A stretch of DNA of 64,000 nt from Alistipes sp. (lineage in GTDB: Bacteria; Bacteroidota; Bacteroidia; Bacteroidales; Rikenellaceae), in contig JAFXIS010000075.1 in NCBI GenBank assembly GCA_017532885.1, positions 1 to 64,000 on the forward strand, written 5' to 3'. The notes beneath the pieces were generated by a model. It was given only the letters and a program-made list of their open reading frames with translations, was not told the DNA's origin and did not search any database. Positions within the stretch are counted from its first letter, which is position 1. Each line of letters starts with the position of its first letter. Positions 16,478 to 25,327 of this stretch are shown in pieces. The translations under genes and the position numbers were made by a program.

Positions 16478-18388
16478 TTACTTAACCTCCTCAAACTCTA
16501 CATCCTCGGGCTGCTGCTGTGCACCGCCCTGCTGCTGATTAGCACCGGCATTCTGCTGTGCGCCGCCCTGTGCCTGCTGCTCGGCCTGCTGGGCTGCGTA
16601 TAGATCCTGCGATGCAGCCTGCCAAGCATTGTTAAGCTCTGCAATAGCAGTATCGATAGCCGCAACATCCTGATTCTTATGAGCCTCCTTGAGTTTTGCC
16701 AAAGCAACCTCGATTGCAGACTTCTTGTCAGCAGAAATCTTATCGCCATACTCCTTCAACTGCTTCTCGGTAGCGAAGATATTAGAATCGGCAGCGTTAA
16801 TCTTGTCGATACGCTCCTTCTCCTGCTTATCCTTCTCCTCGTTAGCCTTAGCCTCATCGCGCATGCGCTGAATCTCCTGCTCTGTTAAGCCTGAAGATGC
16901 CTCAATGCGAATCTTCTGCTCCTTACCTGTACCCTTATCCTTTGCCGATACATTCAAGATACCGTTTGCGTCGATATCGAATGTAACCTCAATCTGTGGC
17001 ACACCACGCGGAGCGGCAGGGATACCATCGAGGTGGAAGCGACCGATAGACTTATTGTCGCGCGCCATAGGACGCTCACCCTGGCATACATTAATCTCAA
17101 CCGAAGGCTGGTTGTCGGCAGCCGTAGAGAATACCTCACTCTTGCGGGTAGGAATTGTAGTATTTGCCTCAATGAGCTTTGTGAACACTCCACCCAAAGT
17201 CTCGATACCGAGTGACAAAGGAGTAACATCCAACAAAAGCACATCCTTAACCTCACCTGTAAGGACACCTCCCTGAATAGCAGCACCGATAGCCACAACC
17301 TCATCGGGGTTCACCGACTTGTTGGGAGCCTTACCGAAGAACTGCTCCACGATAGCCTGAATAGCAGGAATACGGGTAGAACCACCTACCAAGATAACCT
17401 CGTCAATATCGCTCGCCGAAAGACCTGCGTCACGCAATGCAATCTTACAAGGCTCGATAGTCTTGCGGATGAGGTGGTCTGCCAACTGCTCGAACTTCGC
17501 ACGAGTCAAAGGCATAACCAAGTGCTGAGGAATACCATTTACAGGCATAATGTAAGGCAAGTTAATCTCGGTAGTTGTTGTAGATGACAACTCAATCTTT
17601 GCCTTCTCGGCAGCCTCCTTCAAGCGCTGCAACGCCATAGGGTCCTGACGAAGGTCTATACCGTGCTCAGCCTTGAATGCCTCTGCCATATAGTCAATCA
17701 ACACATGGTCGAAGTCGTCACCACCGAGGTGAGTATCACCGTTTGTAGACTTAACCTCGAACACGCCGTCACCCAACTCCAAGATAGAGATATCGAAAGT
17801 ACCTCCACCAAGGTCATAAACGGCAACCTTCATATCGGAATCCTTCTTATCCAAGCCGTAAGCCAAAGCCGCTGCGGTAGGCTCGTTGATGATACGACGC
17901 ACCTTCAAGCCGGCAATCTCGCCCGCCTCCTTTGTAGCCTGACGCTGTGAGTCAGAGAAGTATGCTGGAACGGTAATAACTGCCTCCGAAACCTCCTGGC
18001 CGAGGTAATCCTCTGCGGTCTTCTTCATCTTCTGAAGGATGATAGCCGAAATCTCCTGTGGAGTATACTGACGACCGTCGATATCCACGCGAGGAGTATT
18101 GTTATCGCCCTTTACGATTGAATAAGGAGCGCGCTGAATATCGTTTGTAACCTTATCGTACTGCTCACCCATGAAACGCTTGATAGAGAATACCGTACGC
18201 TTAGGGTTAGTAATAGCCTGACGCTTTGCAGGGTCACCAACCTTGCGCTCCGAAGAGTCGGTAAATGCAACGATTGAAGGAGTGGTACGATGACCCTCCG
18301 AGTTTGGAATTACAACGGGCTCGTTACCCTCCATTACAGATACACACGAGTTAGTTGTTCCCAAATCAATACCAATAATCTTTCCCAT
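16478..18388 (-). CDS. dnaK: Molecular chaperone DnaK (Hsp70)
   Basis: Cytoplasmic Hsp70 that binds exposed hydrophobic segments in an ATP-controlled cycle with DnaJ and GrpE. The 636 residues hold the N-terminal ATPase domain ([16 protein letters not shown] at 4-19, [17 protein letters not shown], and [13 protein letters not shown]), the substrate-binding beta domain from about 390, and the helical lid, ending in a Gln/Ala/Gly-rich tail with EFEEVK, the usual C-terminal type. Neither dnaJ nor grpE is adjacent. Its upstream region has clustered TGTCA half-sites at 18573-18617 that may be a heat-shock control element. Confidence 0.98.
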   Translation of the reverse strand: MGKIIGIDLGTTNSCVSVMEGNEPVVIPNSEGHRTTPSIVAFTDSSERKVGDPAKRQAITNPKRTVFSIKRFMGEQYDKVTNDIQRAPYSIVKGDNNTPRVDIDGRQYTPQEISAIILQKMKKTAEDYLGQEVSEAVITVPAYFSDSQRQATKEAGEIAGLKVRRIINEPTAAALAYGLDKKDSDMKVAVYDLGGGTFDISILELGDGVFEVKSTNGDTHLGGDDFDHVLIDYMAEAFKAEHGIDLRQDPMALQRLKEAAEKAKIELSSTTTTEINLPYIMPVNGIPQHLVMPLTRAKFEQLADHLIRKTIEPCKIALRDAGLSASDIDEVILVGGSTRIPAIQAIVEQFFGKAPNKSVNPDEVVAIGAAIQGGVLTGEVKDVLLLDVTPLSLGIETLGGVFTKLIEANTTIPTRKSEVFSTAADNQPSVEINVCQGERPMARDNKSIGRFHLDGIPAAPRGVPQIEVTFDIDANGILNVSAKDKGTGKEQKIRIEASSGLTEQEIQRMRDEAKANEEKDKQEKERIDKINAADSNIFATEKQLKEYGDKISADKKSAIEVALAKLKEAHKNQDVAAIDTAIAELNNAWQAASQDLYAAQQAEQQAQGGAQQNAGANQQQGGAQQQPEDVEFEEVK

Positions 18389-18572
18389 AATTCTTAATGT
18401 TTTATTTGTTTGTACTTATTTTCTTTTTTCCATTTTTCCTCGCAAACCTATCAGTTCCCAAAAGCACTATTATTTGCGGTTGCATAATAACAAACAAACG
18501 CTATACCAAAAAGAAAATATGCCAAAAATATCTATTTATGACACAAAAGCGTGCCAAAGCCCCCATTGTATC

Positions 18573-18617
18573 TGTCATTTTGACTGACATTTTGTCACTT
18601 TGCACTCCGATTTGTCA
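18573..18617 (-). promoter_or_regulatory. Cluster of TGTCA half-sites upstream of dnaK
   Basis: TGTCA occurs at 18573-18577, 18593-18597 and 18613-18617, and tgactgaca at 18581-18589, so facing half-sites form short inverted repeats with 20-bp periodicity. Location about 185-230 bases upstream of dnaK suggests an operator, but the binding protein is unknown. Confidence 0.4.
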
Positions 18618-18655
18618 GCCAACAATGAATGCCAAATAAACTCTCGCCACCCAAT

Positions 18656-18691
18656 AAAAAAAAGCATCGAAGCCTCAAACGGCTTCGATGC
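18656..18691 (-). terminator. Terminator of the small HTH gene
   Basis: Arms gcatcgaagcc (18664-18674) and ggcttcgatgc (18681-18691) are perfectly complementary; the minus strand then runs into eight T residues. Confidence 0.8.
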
Positions 18692-18724
18692 AAAATTTTC
18701 TGCGATTGGATTTATGCCAATCAA

Positions 18725-18970
18725 CTATTTATTCTCATTGAGAATACGCATTGCTGCATCAAGGATAGCTGTATCATCCAAAGTTACAACACCACCATCG
18801 GGGCCCTGCTCAATATGGATACCGGCACCCTCCTTAGCATCCAAATGTCTTCCACCAAAGTAGTTACGAACTGTCTCTACATCAATTCCCAACTCATCAG
18901 CAATGCGCTGTGAGCTTCCGCTGGGCAACTTGTCCTTAATACGACGCAATTCATTAAATGTAATAATCAT
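18725..18970 (-). CDS. Small HTH DNA-binding protein
   Basis: An 81-residue protein known as a conserved small DNA-binding protein in Bacteroidales. The N-terminal half reads as a helix-turn-helix (SSQRIADELGIDVETVRNYF, about residues 19-38), followed by a Gly/acid-rich middle and a C-terminal helix with LDAAMRIL. It would bind DNA, but no target is known. It is a single-gene unit with its own terminator at 18656-18691; its position next to dnaK suggests neither regulation nor independence by itself. Confidence 0.7.
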   Translation of the reverse strand: MIITFNELRRIKDKLPSGSSQRIADELGIDVETVRNYFGGRHLDAKEGAGIHIEQGPDGGVVTLDDTAILDAAMRILNENK

Positions 18971-19092
18971 AATGACTCTATTTTTAGGTTTGTTATTGTT
19001 TTAGCGAAGACGAAAAAAATCATTCCGTTTCATTTTCCACATAAAATTACAACCAATTTTTCTTTTTACCAAATTTCCGAACAAAAAAAACT

Positions 19093-19125
19093 AAAAAAAG
19101 AGGATTATATCGAAATATAACCCTC
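19093..19125 (-). terminator. Terminator of the FKBP-like lipoprotein operon
   Basis: Arms gaggattatat (19100-19110) and atataaccctc (19115-19125) pair with one mismatch, and the minus strand continues into a seven-base T-run (19099-19093). Confidence 0.75.
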
Positions 19126-19160
19126 TCATTCGTCATTTTCCTTAAATAAAAGCCCTAATA

Positions 19161-20783
19161 CTACTTATCGTCCTCCTCGATATAAACCTGCCACAAAAGC
19201 GGAGAATACGGCTGAATCTCGGTCGTAACAGTCGTTGTGGTTGTAGTATTGGTGTAATATGAGTTATTATACAAGTTGTTATAGTAATAACTATTGTAGT
19301 AATTATTGTAATAATTGCCATAATAACCTCCATAACCACCGTAGCTCGGGTAACCACCATAACCACCATAACCGTAATAGTTGTTATAGTAGTTATTGTA
19401 ATAACCATTGCCGTAATAGCTATTATAGTAATTATAATAGTTATAATAGTCGGCATAGTTGCTCGCCGAAGAACTGCTCGAGGTACCCGAAACACCCGTC
19501 GCGCCATAAGCATTTGACGAGGTTGTAAGAATCAGGTTCCATGCACCGAGTTTCAATTGCGGCACAGCGTAAATCCACGCATCTACATACTTATTTGCAT
19601 CCGAATCCTTATCGGTATAGAAATCCAACGCTTCGCCCTCCTCGTCATCCTCAACATCGTCATAAACGATGCGCTTAACCTCGGGGATATTGGTATCCAC
19701 GATAAATCCGTCCAACAAACGAGTCACATACCACACCTTGGCAACATTTGTAGAGTCCAAAGGCTCCGCATCGGCAGGATGAATGCCCTCACCGAATCTC
19801 TTCAAAAGCACCTCATCGACTCTGCGATTAATCTCGGCAAGTCCCGCCTCAAAGATTTCACCCTTCTTATACTCTGTCTGTCCGGCATAGAGCAATGTAT
19901 CGGCACGCAGGCAATCGTAATTCAGGCTCTGCTTGGGAGTATACAGATAATTGATATACAGGCCGGCAATCGAGTCCACCGCCAAGTGCCATTTATCATC
20001 GTATACAACCTCCTCCTCTTTGCTTTCGTCCTCGTCAGCTCGGCTGTTGCGCATATATGAGCGACGCAATGCAGCCTCAGCCTTCTCCTCTTCCTTATCC
20101 TTCTTAGGGGCTACGCCGCCATTCGCCTCGGCGAAAGAGTTTAGCCACGAATCCTCATACGCCAAAGGATTTGCCACATGACCCCATACCTGCATATCGA
20201 CAATCATAGGACGGTGAGCATCAAGCACATACTGACCGCCATAACCGCCATCACCACCCAAAGATTGGTCATCGGCGGCTACCGAAGATGGCAAATAGAG
20301 GCGCAACTTGGTACCATAGCGCACCTTAAACTCCAAATCATCGCCTATCTTCAACTTGTTGCGCAAAGCCATATATGTACCCTCGGGCATAGAGGTATTT
20401 TCGTCAGCTCCACAATACAAGAAATATGGAACATAGTGAGTATGAGTCGTATAGCTATCCTGCTGCTTTGCCTGACCATAGTCGCGCGTAAGTACCACAT
20501 TACCCTTCAAATCGCGGCATGTAACATCAAACCACACCCATGGATTTCCCTCGGCATCACGCACAGCAACGCTATCCTGCACGCCCTCGTCCAATACTTC
20601 GACATAAAAGCCTCCGCGCTCCTGATAATTCTTCAGCAACTCGGGCTTATTTATCTTCATCCAAGCATCCAACGCAATCTTCTCAACCTCCTGAAACGAC
20701 ATATCATTACTCTCCACGCACGATGACAGAGCGAGAGTAACCAATGCCGCCAACATCAAAAATAATCGATTTACAAATCTCAT
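19161..20783 (-). CDS. FKBP-like lipoprotein with tyrosine-rich insertion
   Basis: A 540-residue lipoprotein (ATG at 20783; the upstream TTG is rejected) with lipobox LSSC, Cys22. Two FKBP-like stretches are inferred: one near residues 40-210 (GDDLEFKVRYGTKLRLYLPS to RPMIVDMQVWGHV) and one near 355-540. In the second, AYGATG (about 424) and IQPYSPLLWQVYI (about 520), which in FKBP12 are separated by a few residues, are split by about 85 residues, of which about 70 (440-512) hold roughly 30 tyrosines with Asn and Gly in YYN and GGYGG steps. An acidic/Lys linker lies between the domains. It follows the other FKBP gene by 43 bp. Confidence 0.75.
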   Translation of the reverse strand: MRFVNRLFLMLAALVTLALSSCVESNDMSFQEVEKIALDAWMKINKPELLKNYQERGGFYVEVLDEGVQDSVAVRDAEGNPWVWFDVTCRDLKGNVVLTRDYGQAKQQDSYTTHTHYVPYFLYCGADENTSMPEGTYMALRNKLKIGDDLEFKVRYGTKLRLYLPSSVAADDQSLGGDGGYGGQYVLDAHRPMIVDMQVWGHVANPLAYEDSWLNSFAEANGGVAPKKDKEEEKAEAALRRSYMRNSRADEDESKEEEVVYDDKWHLAVDSIAGLYINYLYTPKQSLNYDCLRADTLLYAGQTEYKKGEIFEAGLAEINRRVDEVLLKRFGEGIHPADAEPLDSTNVAKVWYVTRLLDGFIVDTNIPEVKRIVYDDVEDDEEGEALDFYTDKDSDANKYVDAWIYAVPQLKLGAWNLILTTSSNAYGATGVSGTSSSSSASNYADYYNYYNYYNSYYGNGYYNNYYNNYYGYGGYGGYPSYGGYGGYYGNYYNNYYNSYYYNNLYNNSYYTNTTTTTTVTTEIQPYSPLLWQVYIEEDDK

Positions 20784-20826
20784 ATATCTCAACAAATACT
20801 ATTCAGCGCACTATAAAAATGCCATA

Positions 20827-21432
20827 TTATCTTTTATTTACAGCGGTAATCGTAAACCACCACGCAATTGACGCATCCTTCGGCACGATGCCAACGGCAT
20901 GCTTACCATAAGCCGATTCTTTGGTCATATAGACCTCGACCGCATCGCCTTCGTGGCAACCAATTAACGCCTTCTCTACACCTTTTATTATATCACCGCT
21001 GCCCAATCTTAACTTCATAGGCTCGGCACTCCAAAATTCGGTATTCAAGCCCAATCCCACCAAACGGTCAATCTGCGCCTGTTCATTAGTAAAATAGATA
21101 GCCTCGGCACGCGGCTGACCGCCCGAAAAGACATATGCCGTAAGCGAGAGTTCCACATCATCGCCCATCTCTACAACGGGTTTTTCGTCACGCCCCTCGG
21201 CATACATTGTCGAGATATAACGATAGGTATTCAACCCCCACACATCGTAAAACTCGGTATCGCCCGATTGCTCGGCAACCTGACGAGATACCAATCGCGG
21301 TTGATGATTCTGCTGCAAATAGCGTTCGATGGCTTGGCGCTGCGAATTTGTGACAGTATCCTCATCCTCGCATCCAACAAGCCAGCACATACACATTGCG
21401 GCAATCATAAATATCGCAAACCTCAACTTCAT
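20827..21432 (-). CDS. FKBP-type peptidyl-prolyl isomerase-like lipoprotein
   Basis: A 201-residue lipoprotein with lipobox LVGC (Cys21) followed by the acidic run EDED, which resembles Bacteroidetes lipoprotein export signals, so surface exposure is possible. The C-terminal half is an FKBP domain: GDDVELSLTAYVF, GSGDIIKGVEKALIGCHEGD, the SAYGKHAVGIVPKDASI loop and the closing ITAV strand. FKBP domains catalyse X-Pro isomerisation or act as chaperones; several active-site aromatics are replaced, so activity is uncertain. I start at the ATG at 21432; 21438 is equally possible. It lies upstream of, and probably cotranscribed with, the tyrosine-rich FKBP-like gene. Confidence 0.8.
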   Translation of the reverse strand: MKLRFAIFMIAAMCMCWLVGCEDEDTVTNSQRQAIERYLQQNHQPRLVSRQVAEQSGDTEFYDVWGLNTYRYISTMYAEGRDEKPVVEMGDDVELSLTAYVFSGGQPRAEAIYFTNEQAQIDRLVGLGLNTEFWSAEPMKLRLGSGDIIKGVEKALIGCHEGDAVEVYMTKESAYGKHAVGIVPKDASIAWWFTITAVNKR

Positions 21433-21527
21433 AAGCATATAATCGTGCAAAAATAATAAAAATTACCAATACCACCAATTTCTCTGCCAATAAAACGGGA
21501 ATACTGCTATTTTATTATCACTTTGCA

Positions 21528-22118
21528 CTACAATCGGCGCAGCGCCTGACGCACAGCATCCTCAACAGATACCGTTGGCGACTCTGCCAGAATAGCCTTC
21601 ACCGCCTTCTCCGATGCAGCCTTTTGGAATCCCAACATCACAAGAGCCGAAACCGCCTCCGTTAGCACCTCATTATCCTGCGCAACTACGGGCTTTGCAA
21701 TATCGATATCGGCACCAACTTCCAACATCTTACCACTCAGTTCAACGATAATCTTCTGAGCCGTTTTCAAGCCTAAACCCTTGACATTCTTCAACAAAAC
21801 AGCATTCTCCGTAGCTATGATATTTCGCAACTCCGCAGTCGAATAGGTCGAAAGTATCATGCGGGCCGTATTACCGCCCACGCCCGAAACGCTTATAAGC
21901 ATACGGAACAATTCGCGCTCCAATTTCGTAGCAAACCCATAAAACACCTGCGCATCCTCGCGCACAGCAAAATGGACATACAAACGCGCCGCGTCATTAC
22001 CCTCGATAGCCGAAAAGGTTTGTAACGAGATATTTAAGCAATAACCCACTCCCGAAGCATCTATTACGGCATAAGTTGGGGCAAGTTCTGCTATTTTTCC
22101 GGAAATATATTCGTACAT
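21528..22118 (-). CDS. ruvA: Holliday junction DNA helicase subunit RuvA
   Basis: RuvA binds four-way junctions and loads the RuvB motor. The 196-residue protein begins MYEYISGKIAEL, which fixes the start at 22118 rather than at the longer upstream start; the N-terminal OB domain (to about 65), the tandem HhH domain (LFRMLISVSGVGGNTARMIL, then VLLKNVKGLGLKTAQKII) and the C-terminal RuvB-binding domain (ALVMLGFQKAASEKAV) are all present. ruvB and ruvC are not adjacent. The two FKBP-like genes follow 95 bp downstream on the same strand. Confidence 0.96.
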   Translation of the reverse strand: MYEYISGKIAELAPTYAVIDASGVGYCLNISLQTFSAIEGNDAARLYVHFAVREDAQVFYGFATKLERELFRMLISVSGVGGNTARMILSTYSTAELRNIIATENAVLLKNVKGLGLKTAQKIIVELSGKMLEVGADIDIAKPVVAQDNEVLTEAVSALVMLGFQKAASEKAVKAILAESPTVSVEDAVRQALRRL

Positions 22119-22164
22119 AAATTTAATTTTAACAGTCAATATGGCAAAAATAAATATTTTTTTC

Positions 22165-22172
22165 TACCTTTG
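22165..22172 (+). promoter_or_regulatory. -7 element upstream of the OmpH-like gene
   Basis: TACCTTTG is an exact TAnnTTTG match 54 bp before the ATG at 22227. The expected upstream TTTG is only weakly represented by atgg near 22141. Confidence 0.5.
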
Positions 22173-22226
22173 TCAATTATTCGGCATTTAATTAAAAAAA
22201 ATTATAGAATATAATAAACAAAACCT

Positions 22227-22820
22227 ATGAAGAAAGTTTTTTTGACATTGTTCGTTGCTGCTTTTGCATTTGTAGCATGTGAGAACAAGACAGCTGCTAC
22301 TACCGAGGAGAATGTAGCAGAGGCTACTACCGAAGTTGCAGGTGGCGATATCGCTTATGTGCAGGTTGAGTATGTATTGGCAGAGAGTGACATTTACAAG
22401 ACTGAGGGCGTAGCACTTCAGGAGAAGACCACTAAGGCTCAGAATGCTTGGGCTCAGAAGGAGAAGAATCTTCAGTATGAGGCTACACAGTTGCAGGAGA
22501 AGTACCAAAAGGGTCTTATGACTACAATTGATTTCCAGCAGAAGGGTCAGGCTTTGGAGAAGCGTATCGCAAACTTCCAGACTAACACTCAGAAGGAGGC
22601 TCAGACTCTCGACGAGGAGAACTATGTATTCAACAACCGCATGAACGACCTTTTGATGCGTGCAATTCAGGAGGTAAATGCCGACAAGAAGTACAAGTTG
22701 GTTATCAACGCAACATCTTTGCTCGATGCAGACGAGTCGCTCAACATCAGCGCCACAGTTTTGGCTAAGGTAAACGAGCTCTACGCTGCCGAGAAGAAGG
22801 AGAAGGCTCAGAGCAAATAA
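22227..22820 (+). CDS. OmpH/Skp-like lipoprotein
   Basis: A 197-residue protein with lipobox FVAC (Cys18), a Thr/Glu/Ala-rich linker to about residue 38, then the OmpH/Skp pattern: a short strand (DIAYVQVEYVLAES) and a long charged coiled coil (about 55-150) rich in Gln, Glu and Lys, ending with KKYKLVINATSLLDAD. Skp-family trimers hold unfolded outer-membrane proteins in the periplasm; a lipid-anchored form is unusual outside Bacteroidetes. Favoured codons suggest high expression. It has a -7 promoter element and is followed by a long hairpin at 22850-22898. Confidence 0.8.
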   Translation: MKKVFLTLFVAAFAFVACENKTAATTEENVAEATTEVAGGDIAYVQVEYVLAESDIYKTEGVALQEKTTKAQNAWAQKEKNLQYEATQLQEKYQKGLMTTIDFQQKGQALEKRIANFQTNTQKEAQTLDEENYVFNNRMNDLLMRAIQEVNADKKYKLVINATSLLDADESLNISATVLAKVNELYAAEKKEKAQSK

Positions 22821-22849
22821 TCGCTCTCGGTTAGAGTTGTTAAGATTAT

Positions 22850-22898
22850 AAATTTCGCGGATTCCCGTTTGTTTTTTACAAGGGAATTCGCGAAATTT
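22850..22898 (+). terminator. Long hairpin after the OmpH-like gene
   Basis: Arms 22850-22866 and 22882-22898 pair over 17 bases with one wobble. There is an internal T-run in the loop but none after the stem, so it is an atypical terminator or an mRNA-stabilising stem. Confidence 0.5.
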
Positions 22899-22926
22899 GC
22901 ATTATAAACCAAACGGCAACAGACAA

Positions 22927-23520
22927 ATGAGTAACATACATCCCAGAATCCTGCTTTTGATTGCCCTACCCGCAGAACTTGGCGAGGAGGCCGTAGCGGC
23001 ACTTGGAAAGCTGTGCGACATATGCTATGTTGGCATCGGCAAGCTCTCGGCATTCGAAGCGACCGCGACCGCTTTACAGCAAGCCGACTACGACATCGTA
23101 ATCAATGCCGGCACCACAGGCTCTTTCCGCCATCCGTTCGCATCGGTTTTGCTCCCTTCTCGCGTGGCTCAAGGCGATGCCTTCATTGGCAGCGATTTTG
23201 CAACCGACGAAATCTCACTCGGAACAGGCAATCACGACACAGCCATTCTTTCGGGCGACAACTTCATTGGCGAGGATACACCCGAAGCGTATCGCAAGTT
23301 AATTGCCGACTACGACTGCATGGACATGGAGAGCTACGCCATAGTGCGAGCCGTAAGATATCTCGCCCAAACAACAGGCAGCGCAATGCCGCAAATTCAC
23401 CTCATTAAGGTCGTCAGCGATGGTGCCGATGGTTCAATCGGCGATTGGGCAGCACGCCTACGACATTTACGCCCCACGCTGCGAGGCGCTATCGAGGATT
23501 TAATCGCGACTCTCAAATAA
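22927..23520 (+). CDS. Nucleosidase of the MTA/SAH-futalosine hydrolase family
   Basis: A 197-residue purine nucleosidase-like protein of the Pfs/MqnB superfamily, which cleaves adenine or hypoxanthine from methylthioadenosine, S-adenosylhomocysteine or futalosine. Visible motifs are the N-terminal LIALPAELGEE, the VINAGTTGSF loop, MDMESYAIV with the substrate-binding Glu, and VVSDGAD with the catalytic Asp. Short length and the absence of other mqn genes leave Pfs and MqnB both possible. The ATG at 22927 is preferred to an upstream in-frame start at 22897. It lies nine bases before ispE and is probably cotranscribed with it. Confidence 0.75.
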   Translation: MSNIHPRILLLIALPAELGEEAVAALGKLCDICYVGIGKLSAFEATATALQQADYDIVINAGTTGSFRHPFASVLLPSRVAQGDAFIGSDFATDEISLGTGNHDTAILSGDNFIGEDTPEAYRKLIADYDCMDMESYAIVRAVRYLAQTTGSAMPQIHLIKVVSDGADGSIGDWAARLRHLRPTLRGAIEDLIATLK

Positions 23521-23529
23521 TATCAGCAT

Positions 23530-24342
23530 ATGACTATCAACGCCAACTGCAAAATCAACATAGGCATAGACATTTTGCGTCGCCGCCAGGATGGTTATCA
23601 CGAAATTGCAACCATAATGTATCCCGTCAAAGGTCTTTACGACATTATCGAGGTTGAGAAAAACGACTCCGACGCCGTTCAATTCATCCAGCTCGGTTTG
23701 CGGGTAGATTGTAGCGACAAGGACAACATCTGCCTTAAGGCATATAACCTGATGCGGGAGCGTTACGGCATTGGTGGCGCCACCATTTCATTAGACAAGC
23801 GAGTACCTTTTGGTGCAGGCTTGGGAGGCGGTTCATCGGATGGTACGGTGGTAATCCTCGCCTTAAACGAAATTTTCGCGCTGCACCTCTCCACTCAAGA
23901 GCTTAGAGCTTTGGCTGCAGAGTTAGGTAGTGATACACCATTTTTCGTCAGCAACACACCCCAACTATGCGAGGGCCGCGGAGAGATTCTCTCTTCCATA
24001 GAGCTATGTTTAGAGGGACTATGGATTGCGATTATCAAACCCGATGTAAGCATCTCCACGCGCGAGGCTTATGCGGGCGTAACCCCCGAAATACCCTCCA
24101 CACCACTTATCGAACGCATAAAAGCGCCCATTAACGAGTGGCAGCAGAGGATAAAGAATGATTTTGAGAGGAGCATTTTCCCGTCGCATCCCTCATTGGA
24201 GGCAACGAAGCAGCAATTACTTGATGCCGGTGCCGTATATGCCGCAATGTCGGGGAGCGGCTCGGCAATATTTGGTCTTTTCGAGCGAAAGGAGGATGCC
24301 GAAAAGATGCGAACAGCTACACCTTATATATATAAGATATAG
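23530..24342 (+). CDS. ispE: 4-diphosphocytidyl-2-C-methyl-D-erythritol kinase
   Basis: GHMP kinase of the MEP isoprenoid pathway that phosphorylates CDP-ME. The 270-residue protein has the N-terminal KINIGIDILRRRQDGYHEI region (KxNLxL-type motif 1), the ATP-binding glycine loop VPFGAGLGGGSSDG with its GLGGGSSD core near residues 95-108, the GSDTPFF motif and the C-terminal MSGSGSAIFGLF motif 3. All GHMP motifs are intact. It is convergent with cdaA across a repeat-rich 113-bp gap. Together with dxr it shows this organism uses the MEP route. Confidence 0.95.
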   Translation: MTINANCKINIGIDILRRRQDGYHEIATIMYPVKGLYDIIEVEKNDSDAVQFIQLGLRVDCSDKDNICLKAYNLMRERYGIGGATISLDKRVPFGAGLGGGSSDGTVVILALNEIFALHLSTQELRALAAELGSDTPFFVSNTPQLCEGRGEILSSIELCLEGLWIAIIKPDVSISTREAYAGVTPEIPSTPLIERIKAPINEWQQRIKNDFERSIFPSHPSLEATKQQLLDAGAVYAAMSGSGSAIFGLFERKEDAEKMRTATPYIYKI

Positions 24343-24455
24343 TTTAGGGAATTTAGGGAGTTTAAGGAAAGCGTCTTAACTTTTTTGCGTCAGCGCTAAA
24401 TTCACTAAACTCCTTAAACTCACTAAAAAACAGCGCGACTGATACCCAAAGAGCC
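24343..24455. repeat. Convergent gap with short direct and inverted repeats
   Basis: Between ispE and cdaA lie about three steps of a 9-base theme (tttagggaa, tttagggag, tttaaggaa) and, inverted further on, ccttaaactcactaaa. The middle (tgcgtcagcgctaaattca) closely resembles 16313-16334. The palindromic AT-rich arms may terminate transcription from both sides. Confidence 0.5.
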
Positions 24456-25271
24456 TTATTGTGCAGATTCACCCTTCTTACGGCGCTGGCGCTTTGTACG
24501 CTCCGCCTCGCGTGCGGTAAAGTGTGATGAGATAACAGCAGCCAAATTTGTGGGAGCAATATTTCGCTCAATCTTTCCACCAAACGCAACAGACAGACCT
24601 CCCGTCTCTTCCGACACCACAACAACTATGGCATCCGAAGTCTCGGTAATACCTATTGCAGCACGATGGCGCGTACCATACGACTTAGGGACATTAGACT
24701 GCGTAACGGGCAAGATACATTTCGCTGCCACAACTCTATTGTCGGCAATTATCGCAGCTCCGTCATGCAGAGGAGCGTTTTTGAAGAATATATTTCCAAG
24801 CAAAGGCACCGACACCTGCGCATCAATCTTGATACCGTTATCTATAATATCGCGCAAATCACTCTCCTGCGCCAAGACTATCAACGCTCCGGTTTTCGTT
24901 AATGACATCTCTGTACATGCCGTAACAATAGGTTCCAACACCAGCTCCGACTTGGGACCATTGTTGAAAATATGGTTTATAAACCGAAATCCCTGCTGGC
25001 GCATGCCCACAACTTGCAGGAAGCTGCGTATCTCGGGCTGGAAGATAATTATCAGAGCAATCACACCGACACTTACCAATTGTCCCAAGATAGTCTGCAA
25101 AAGTGTCATGTTTAGCGCACGCACAACGACCCACACCACATAAATCACGATAATACCCGTAAAAATATATGGTGCATTGGTACCTCTGGTCATGCGGTAG
25201 ATTCCGAACATCAGAAGCGCCACAAGCAGAATATCGACAAAATCAAGAATTGTAAAGGGTATAAAATCCAT
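24456..25271 (-). CDS. cdaA: Diadenylate cyclase CdaA
   Basis: Makes the second messenger cyclic di-AMP from two ATP. The 271-residue protein has three N-terminal transmembrane helices (about 8-85) and a DisA_N catalytic domain with the PLHDGAAII and GTRHRAAIG motifs (DGA and RHR) that bind metal and ATP. Length and topology match CdaA/DacA. In Firmicutes CdaA is controlled by CdaR (YbbR domains); here a short YbbR-like gene lies apart at 12.4 kb. A -7-type element (TATATTTG, 25299-25292) lies just upstream. c-di-AMP controls osmotic and potassium balance in known systems. Confidence 0.95.
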   Translation of the reverse strand: MDFIPFTILDFVDILLVALLMFGIYRMTRGTNAPYIFTGIIVIYVVWVVVRALNMTLLQTILGQLVSVGVIALIIIFQPEIRSFLQVVGMRQQGFRFINHIFNNGPKSELVLEPIVTACTEMSLTKTGALIVLAQESDLRDIIDNGIKIDAQVSVPLLGNIFFKNAPLHDGAAIIADNRVVAAKCILPVTQSNVPKSYGTRHRAAIGITETSDAIVVVVSEETGGLSVAFGGKIERNIAPTNLAAVISSHFTAREAERTKRQRRKKGESAQ

Positions 25272-25327
25272 CGTTGTAGTTTTTTGCTCTGCAAATATAG
25301 TAATATTATAGAGTAAAATAAAAAATA

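Larger units (their letters stand above)
18389..18724. other. 336-bp dnaK upstream region
   Basis: No supported ORF. It holds the AT-rich dnaK leader, two -7-like boxes on the minus strand (TAGGTTTG at 18450-18443 and TATTTTTG at 18530-18523), repeated TGTCA/TGACA half-sites (18573-18617) and, at the far end, the terminator of the small HTH gene. Confidence 0.55.

Noticed and set aside
19142..19513. 123-residue minus-strand ORF overlapping the tyrosine-rich tract
   Set aside because: Its Ile/Thr-rich low complexity comes from reading the same repeat in another frame; the main frame continues the FKBP-like fold on both sides.
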